From Pseudorhodoferax sp. Leaf267 (GTDB lineage Bacteria; Pseudomonadota; Gammaproteobacteria; Burkholderiales; Burkholderiaceae_C), in NCBI RefSeq assembly GCF_001422405.1, contig NZ_LMMV01000023.1, positions 63,156 to 127,155 of the forward strand: a DNA stretch of 64,000 nucleotides, read 5' to 3'. The notes beneath the pieces were generated by a model. It made no database searches. It was not told the DNA's origin and was given only the letters and a program-made list of their open reading frames with translations. This document shows, one piece after another, positions 59,763 through 64,000 of this stretch (the stretch's first letter is position 1; every line of letters starts with the position of its first letter). The position numbers and the translations under genes were made by a program.

Positions 59763-61024
59763 CCTGCGGCCTCGGCTTCCAACGTGCGCACGTCAGTGAC
59801 GTGCGCAGGCCGCAACGCCGCTACGGCGCGCGCGATGCGTGTCGTCGCGTCCGACAGCACCGCATCGCTGGCCGCCGTGGAAATGCGGAAGTAGGGCGAC
59901 AGGCCATAGCTCGCGCCATCCACCGCCGCCACGCCTTCGGCTTCGAGCAGCCAGTCCGTCAGCTCGGCATCGGTGCGGATCACCTGTCCATCAGGCCGCT
60001 GCAAACCCAGCAGCGCGCCGCAATGCACGAACGCGAAGAACGAGCCGCCGGGCGTCAGCAGCTTCAGGCCGGGCACGGTGTTGAGGGCGTTGACCACCAG
60101 CGTCGCGCGCCGCGCATAGGCCGCGCGCGCCTCGCCCACGAAGCGCTGGTCCGCTGATTCCAGCGCCGACGCCACGGCCGCCTGTGCGATGGAGTTGGGG
60201 CCGGAAGAGGCCTGCGACTGGATCACGACCATGGCCTGCACCAACGCGGCAGGGCCTGCGCCCCAGCCGATGCGCCAGCCGGTCATGGCGTAGGTCTTGG
60301 ACGCGCCGTTGACCAGCAGCGTGCGCTCCTTCAAGTCCGGCGCGACATGCAGCCAGTGCGCAGGCGCCTCGGGCGTGAACCAGATGTGCTCGTACAGCTC
60401 GTCCAGCAGTACCAGCACCTGCGGGTGGCGGCGCAGCACTGCTGCCAGCGCCGCGAGCTCGGCCGCGTCGTACAGCGCGCCGCTGGGGTTGCCCGGCGTG
60501 TTCAGCACCAGCCAGCGCGTGCGCGGCGTGATGGCCGCCTCCAGCGCAGCCGGCGTGAGCTTGAAGCCCACGGCGATGTCGCAGGGCACGATCACGGGCT
60601 GGCCGTCGTTGACCAGCACCATGTCGGGGAACGATGGCCAATAGGGCGCGGGGATGATGACCTCGTCGCCCGCGTCCAGCGTGGCGGCCAGCGCGTTGTA
60701 GATCACCTGCTTGCCGCCGTTGCTGACGACGATCTGCGCGGCGGGGTAGTCCAGCGCGTTCTCGCGTGTGTATTTGGCGCTGATCGCGCGGCGCAGGGCC
60801 GCTGTGCCGGCCGTCGGTGTGTACCTGGTTTCGCCGCGCGCCATGGCCGCGATGGCGGCCTGCTGGATGGGCTCGGGCGTGTCGAAGTCGGGCTCGCCCG
60901 TGGTCAGTGCGATCACGTCGCGGCCCTGCGCGGCCAGGGCGGCGGCGCGCTGGCTGGCGGCGGCGTTGGGCGAGAGCTTGACGCGCTGCGCGCGTTGCGA
61001 GAGCAGGATGGGGGTGGTCGTCAT
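59759..61024 (-). CDS. class I/II aminotransferase (PLP-dependent)
   Basis: A 421-residue protein starting MTTTPILLSQRAQRVKLSPNAAASQRAAAL. Features of subgroup I-gamma aspartate-type enzymes are LTTGEPDFDTPEPIQQAA, NGGKQVIYNALAATLDAGDEVIIPAPYWPSFPDMV, LNTPGNPSGA, LLDELYEHIWF and the PLP-lysine in NGASKTYAMTGWRIGWGAG, then SYGLSPYFRIS. It interconverts an amino acid and a 2-keto acid. With the FAD-linked oxidase next to it, it would link a 2-hydroxy acid, a 2-keto acid and an amino acid in one pathway. Confidence 0.94.
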   Translation of the reverse strand: MTTTPILLSQRAQRVKLSPNAAASQRAAALAAQGRDVIALTTGEPDFDTPEPIQQAAIAAMARGETRYTPTAGTAALRRAISAKYTRENALDYPAAQIVVSNGGKQVIYNALAATLDAGDEVIIPAPYWPSFPDMVLVNDGQPVIVPCDIAVGFKLTPAALEAAITPRTRWLVLNTPGNPSGALYDAAELAALAAVLRRHPQVLVLLDELYEHIWFTPEAPAHWLHVAPDLKERTLLVNGASKTYAMTGWRIGWGAGPAALVQAMVVIQSQASSGPNSIAQAAVASALESADQRFVGEARAAYARRATLVVNALNTVPGLKLLTPGGSFFAFVHCGALLGLQRPDGQVIRTDAELTDWLLEAEGVAAVDGASYGLSPYFRISTAASDAVLSDATTRIARAVAALRPAHVTDVRTLEAEAAG

Positions 61025-62457
61025 GGTGTGCTTTCTTCTGCGGTGTGCGGCGCGAGCACCTTGCCGGGGTTGAGCAGCCCGAGCGGGTCGAACGCGGCCT
61101 TCAGCCTTCTCATGAGGTCCAGCTCCACCGCGCTCTTGTAGCGGGGCAGCAGGTCGCGCTTGGTCTGGCCCACGCCGTGCTCGGCGCTGATGGAGCCGCC
61201 ATGCGCATGCACGCTGTCGTGCACCAGTTCGTGGATGGCGTCCTCTGCGGCGAACAGCTCGGCCGGCGTGGCGCTCGGCGCGTGCGAGACGTTGTAGTGC
61301 AGGTTGCCATCGCCCAGGTGGCCGAACGCGACCGGCCGCACGCCGGGAAAGCGCGCCTGCAGCGCGGCGGCGGTGGCGGCCAGGAAGTCCGGGATGCGCG
61401 AGATCGGCACCGACACGTCGTGCTTGATGTTGCGGCCATCGCGCTGCTGCGCCAGGCCCAGCGCCTCGTCGCGCAGGCGCCAGAGGGCGTCGCTCTGCGG
61501 CAGGCTTTCGGCGATGGCCGCGTCCGTGACCAAGCCGTCCTCGAAGGCCTGGCTGACCACGGCTTCGAAGCGTTCGCGCGCGTGGGCTTCGCCCTCGCTG
61601 TCCGACAGCTCGACCAGCGCGTACCACGGAGCGTCCAGCGGCAGCGGCAAGGGTTGCGCCGGCACATGCTGCGCGATCAGGCCCAGGGCCGTGTCCGACA
61701 TCAGCTCGAAGGCCGTGAGGCTGGCGCCGAAGCCGGCCCGCGCGCTGCTCAGGAAGGCCACCGCGTCGCGGATGCAGCCGAAGGCCAGCAGCGCGGTGTG
61801 CTGCGCCTGCGGCAGCGGGTACAGCTTGAGCGTGGCCGCGGTGATGATGCCCAGCGTGCCCTCGCTGCCCACGTACAGGTCGCGCAGCGCGTAGCCGGTG
61901 TTGTCCTTGCGCAGGCCGCGCAGGCCGTCCCAGACCGCGCCCTCCGCCGTGACCACCTCCAGCCCCAGCACCAGCTCGCGCGTGTTGCCGTAGCGCAGCA
62001 CCTGGGTGCCGCCCGCGTTGGTGGAGAGGTTGCCGCCGATGGTGCAGCTGCCCTCCGAGCCCAGGCTCAGCGGGAACAGGCGCCCGGCTTCGCGCGCGGC
62101 CTGCTGCACGTTTGCCAGCACGGCGCCGGCCTCCACGGTCAGCGTGTCGTTGTCGCGGTCGATGGCGCGGATGCGCTGCAAGCGGCCCAGCGACAGCAGC
62201 ACGGCCCGGCCGCTGCCGTCCGGCGTGGCCGCGCCCATCAGGCCGGTGTTGCCGCCCTGCGGCACGATGGGCGTGCGGTGCTGGCGGCACAGGCGCACCA
62301 CCTGCGCGACCTGGGCCGTGTCGGCCGGGCGCACCACGGCCAGCGCGCGGCCGGTCAGCCGGCGGTGCTGGTCGGTCAGGTAGCCGGTGGCGTCGTCACC
62401 GGTCAGCACATGGGTGCTGCCCAGTGCCTCGCGCAATGCGGCCAGCAATGTGCTCAC
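61021..62457 (-). CDS. FAD-linked 2-hydroxyacid oxidase (GlcD/D2HGDH family)
   Basis: A 478-residue protein from a GTG start (62457) that overlaps the binding-protein stop (GTGA). It has VVRPADTAQVAQVVRLCRQHRTPIVPQGGNTGLMG (FAD site), LGSEGSCTIGGNLSTNAGGTQVLRYGNTRELVLGLEVV, YVGSEGTLGIITAATLKLYPLP, FGHLGDGNLHYNV and SAEHGVGQTKRDLLPRYKS. These are the VAO-fold oxidase and dehydrogenase signatures. It would oxidise a D-2-hydroxy acid to the keto acid. In the aminotransferase operon it probably feeds that enzyme. Confidence 0.93.
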   Translation of the reverse strand: MSTLLAALREALGSTHVLTGDDATGYLTDQHRRLTGRALAVVRPADTAQVAQVVRLCRQHRTPIVPQGGNTGLMGAATPDGSGRAVLLSLGRLQRIRAIDRDNDTLTVEAGAVLANVQQAAREAGRLFPLSLGSEGSCTIGGNLSTNAGGTQVLRYGNTRELVLGLEVVTAEGAVWDGLRGLRKDNTGYALRDLYVGSEGTLGIITAATLKLYPLPQAQHTALLAFGCIRDAVAFLSSARAGFGASLTAFELMSDTALGLIAQHVPAQPLPLPLDAPWYALVELSDSEGEAHARERFEAVVSQAFEDGLVTDAAIAESLPQSDALWRLRDEALGLAQQRDGRNIKHDVSVPISRIPDFLAATAAALQARFPGVRPVAFGHLGDGNLHYNVSHAPSATPAELFAAEDAIHELVHDSVHAHGGSISAEHGVGQTKRDLLPRYKSAVELDLMRRLKAAFDPLGLLNPGKVLAPHTAEESTP

Positions 62458-63353
62458 TGTTTCTTGCCCTCTGCGGCTGCCGCAGCCTGCGCCTCGCCAT
62501 ACACCGCGAAATCGAACGGCGCGCGGTCGAACTGGCCCTTCAGCGCGCGCTGGTGGCGCTCGGCGATCCAGGTGTCGGGCACGCCCCACTGGCGCGCCTG
62601 CTTGAGCAGGAAGCCCGTGCGGTGCCAGTCCTGGATGGCCTTGTCGACGAAGGCCTGCGTGTCGGCCTCGCCGCGGCGCGTCCACACCACGGTGGGCGAA
62701 GGAATCAACTGGTCTTGCGTGCCGAGTTCGAAGTCCTTCCACTCGGCCGCGTTGGGGCCGGTAAGCTTCTCGTACAGCGCGGGCTGGATGTGGACTGACG
62801 CGGCGCAGGTGCCGCCCTTGAGCGCGAGCAGCGACTCGGGAATGCCGCGCAGGCCCTTGACCACGGCGCCGTAGGTTTCTGCCAGCGGCCTGGCGAAGTT
62901 GCTGCCCTGCGAGACGCAAGCCACCTTGCCGCGCAGGTCTTCCCAGCGCTTGATGTTGCTGGCCTTGGCCACCAGCGCGCCGCCGCCGATCAGGTCGTAG
63001 GGCGTGGGCGCGAACGACAGGATCTCGCTGCGCTCCTGCGTCCACTGGATGTTGGCGATCAAGAGGTCGACCTTGCCGCTCTGCAGGAACTGCACGCGCG
63101 TGGAGGCGGTCACGGGCACCGTCTCCAGCGCCACGCCCAGGCGCCTGGCGATGTCGGCGGCCAGCGCAGTCTGGTAGCCGCCGGTCTTGCCCGTGGCCGG
63201 GTCGAGCACGCCGAAGGGCGGGCTGGCGCCGTCGATGCCGACGGACAGCTTGCCGCGCTGCTGGATCTTGTCGAGCGTGGCGTCAGCGTGGGCGGTGCCG
63301 CCCGAGAAGGCCAGGGCCAGGGCGGCGGAAAGGGGAGCGAGGAAGCGGTGCAT
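62454..63353 (-). CDS. amino acid ABC transporter periplasmic binding protein (copy 2)
   Basis: A 299-residue protein with a signal peptide (MHRFLAPLSAALALAFSGGTAHA). The mature part has TLDKIQQRGKLSVGIDGASPPFGVLDPATGKTGGYQTALAADIARRLGVALETVPV, the PBP type 3 pattern, and KVDLLIANIQWTQERSEILSFAPTPYDLIGGGALV. It binds an amino acid or related ligand for the permeases encoded downstream. Sequence blocks such as WEDLRGK, CVSQGSNFA and SLLALKGG are shared with the gene immediately upstream, so the two are tandem paralogues. Confidence 0.95.
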   Translation of the reverse strand: MHRFLAPLSAALALAFSGGTAHADATLDKIQQRGKLSVGIDGASPPFGVLDPATGKTGGYQTALAADIARRLGVALETVPVTASTRVQFLQSGKVDLLIANIQWTQERSEILSFAPTPYDLIGGGALVAKASNIKRWEDLRGKVACVSQGSNFARPLAETYGAVVKGLRGIPESLLALKGGTCAASVHIQPALYEKLTGPNAAEWKDFELGTQDQLIPSPTVVWTRRGEADTQAFVDKAIQDWHRTGFLLKQARQWGVPDTWIAERHQRALKGQFDRAPFDFAVYGEAQAAAAAEGKKQ

Positions 63354-63434
63354 GTGGACATCCGATCGGCAAAGGCGCGGCCAGCCCCGCGTGCACGGGG
63401 CCATGCCAGGGAAGAAAAAAACGGGAAGGGTGGC

Positions 63435-64000
63435 TTAGTTCGCCGCGGCCTTGAATTTGGCCTGCAGCTCGGGCAGCAGCGGGTTCGGCGGCTCGATGCC
63501 GACACGCTTTTCGGTGGCGATCAGCCAGCCGCTGCGGTGCCATTCCTGCACTACCTTGTCGACGGCGGCGATGGTGTCGGCCTCGCCCTTGCGCGTCCAC
63601 ACCACCGAGGGGGCGGGCAGCACTTCTGTGGCGATGGGCGCGCTGTACTGCGTCCACTCGGGGTTGCTCCGCAGCAGCGGCTGGATCAGCGTGCTGTCGT
63701 GCACGGCAGCCACGCAGTTGCCGCCCTTGAGCGCCAGCAGCGAATCGGACGAGCTCTTGAAGCCCTGCACCTGGGCGCCGTAGTCGTTGGCCAGCGGCTT
63801 GGCGAAGCTGCTGCCCTGCGACACGCAGACCGGCTTGCCGCGCAGGTCTTCCCACTTCGTGATGCCGCTGTCCTTGCGCACGGCGGCCGTGCCGCCCACG
63901 CGGAAGAACGGCGTGGGCGCGTGGCCCAGGATCTCGCCGCGGTCGGCGTTGTATTCCATGGACGCGATCAACAGGTCGACCTTGCCGGCCTGCAGGAACT
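63435..64000 (-). CDS. amino acid ABC transporter periplasmic binding protein (copy 1, N-terminus outside window)
   Basis: The 3' portion of about 188 residues is inside the window; the frame runs on past base 64000, so the start is not visible. It contains LQAGKVDLLIASMEYNADRGEILGHAPTPFFRVGGTAAV, SGITKWEDLRGKPVCVSQGSSFAKPLANDYGAQVQGF, SLLALKGGNC and EVLPAPSVVWTRKGEADT, parallel to the next gene. A second binding protein in one operon suggests that two related ligands are imported by the same permease. It is upstream of all other operon genes seen. Confidence 0.93.
   Translation of the reverse strand, partial: FLQAGKVDLLIASMEYNADRGEILGHAPTPFFRVGGTAAVRKDSGITKWEDLRGKPVCVSQGSSFAKPLANDYGAQVQGFKSSSDSLLALKGGNCVAAVHDSTLIQPLLRSNPEWTQYSAPIATEVLPAPSVVWTRKGEADTIAAVDKVVQEWHRSGWLIATEKRVGIEPPNPLLPELQAKFKAAAN

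Overview
The window is a high-GC chromosomal segment of a beta-proteobacterium, most likely a member of the Comamonadaceae. The evidence is the gene repertoire: three Bug/TctC-type periplasmic receptors, a PhaF-like phasin, the argB-slmA pair, TRAP and TTT uptake components, and many CoA-ligase/acyl-CoA catabolic genes. Translational coupling through ATGA, GTGA or TTGA overlaps is frequent. Species cannot be named from sequence alone. No rRNA, tRNA, CRISPR array, transposase or integrase was recognised.

Layout. (1) 1-7.8 kb: the end of an aromatic acid-CoA ligase/RidA-like operon, a gamma-glutamyltransferase-like gene whose nucleophile position is altered, a secreted HExxH aminopeptidase, an acyl-CoA-binding protein, a hemerythrin, a TPR protein, a TetR regulator, a small Cys-rich protein and a phasin. 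(2) 7.9-24 kb: a surface-polysaccharide (O-antigen) island. It holds rmlBDAC, an ABC exporter (Wzm/Wzt type), an O-acyltransferase, an NDP-sugar epimerase, six glycosyltransferase genes and a WecA-like initiating transferase. Base composition falls visibly from inside rmlA to about 22.8 kb, which suggests acquired DNA. Inside it a two-gene glycosyltransferase unit is duplicated, and one copy carries an extra methyltransferase domain. (3) 24-25.7 kb: argB and slmA. (4) 25.8-35.7 kb: a lipase-like lipoprotein, an AraC regulator and a CoA-dependent catabolic operon (two SDRs, acyl-CoA dehydrogenase, CoA ligase, Bug receptor, enoyl-CoA hydratase). (5) 35.9-37.6 kb: an RlmN-like radical-SAM gene and a ParE/ParD toxin-antitoxin pair. 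(6) 37.7-46.7 kb: a sugar-acid catabolic locus built around a divergent promoter. One arm carries a GntR/FCD regulator, a TRAP transporter, a UxaA-type dehydratase and an Ldh-family dehydrogenase; the other carries two SDRs and a fumarylacetoacetate-hydrolase-fold enzyme. (7) 46.9-55.3 kb: an RCC1-repeat lipoprotein, a GST, two Bug receptors, a thiol-dioxygenase/rhodanese fusion, an alpha/beta hydrolase with a Cys nucleophile and a RIO-type kinase. (8) 55.5-64 kb: one minus-strand operon encoding a polar amino-acid ABC importer with two tandem binding proteins, an FAD-linked 2-hydroxyacid oxidase, an aminotransferase, a CDO-type dioxygenase and a MetC-like lyase.

The two most interesting systems are the last operon together with the dioxygenase-rhodanese fusion, which look like an uptake and breakdown route for a sulfur-containing amino or hydroxy acid, and the O-antigen island. 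In the island, the methyltransferase-glycosyltransferase fusion and the extended Wzt C-terminus suggest a terminal-modification (chain-termination) export mechanism. Assignments are from motif and family recognition by eye; no database search was run.
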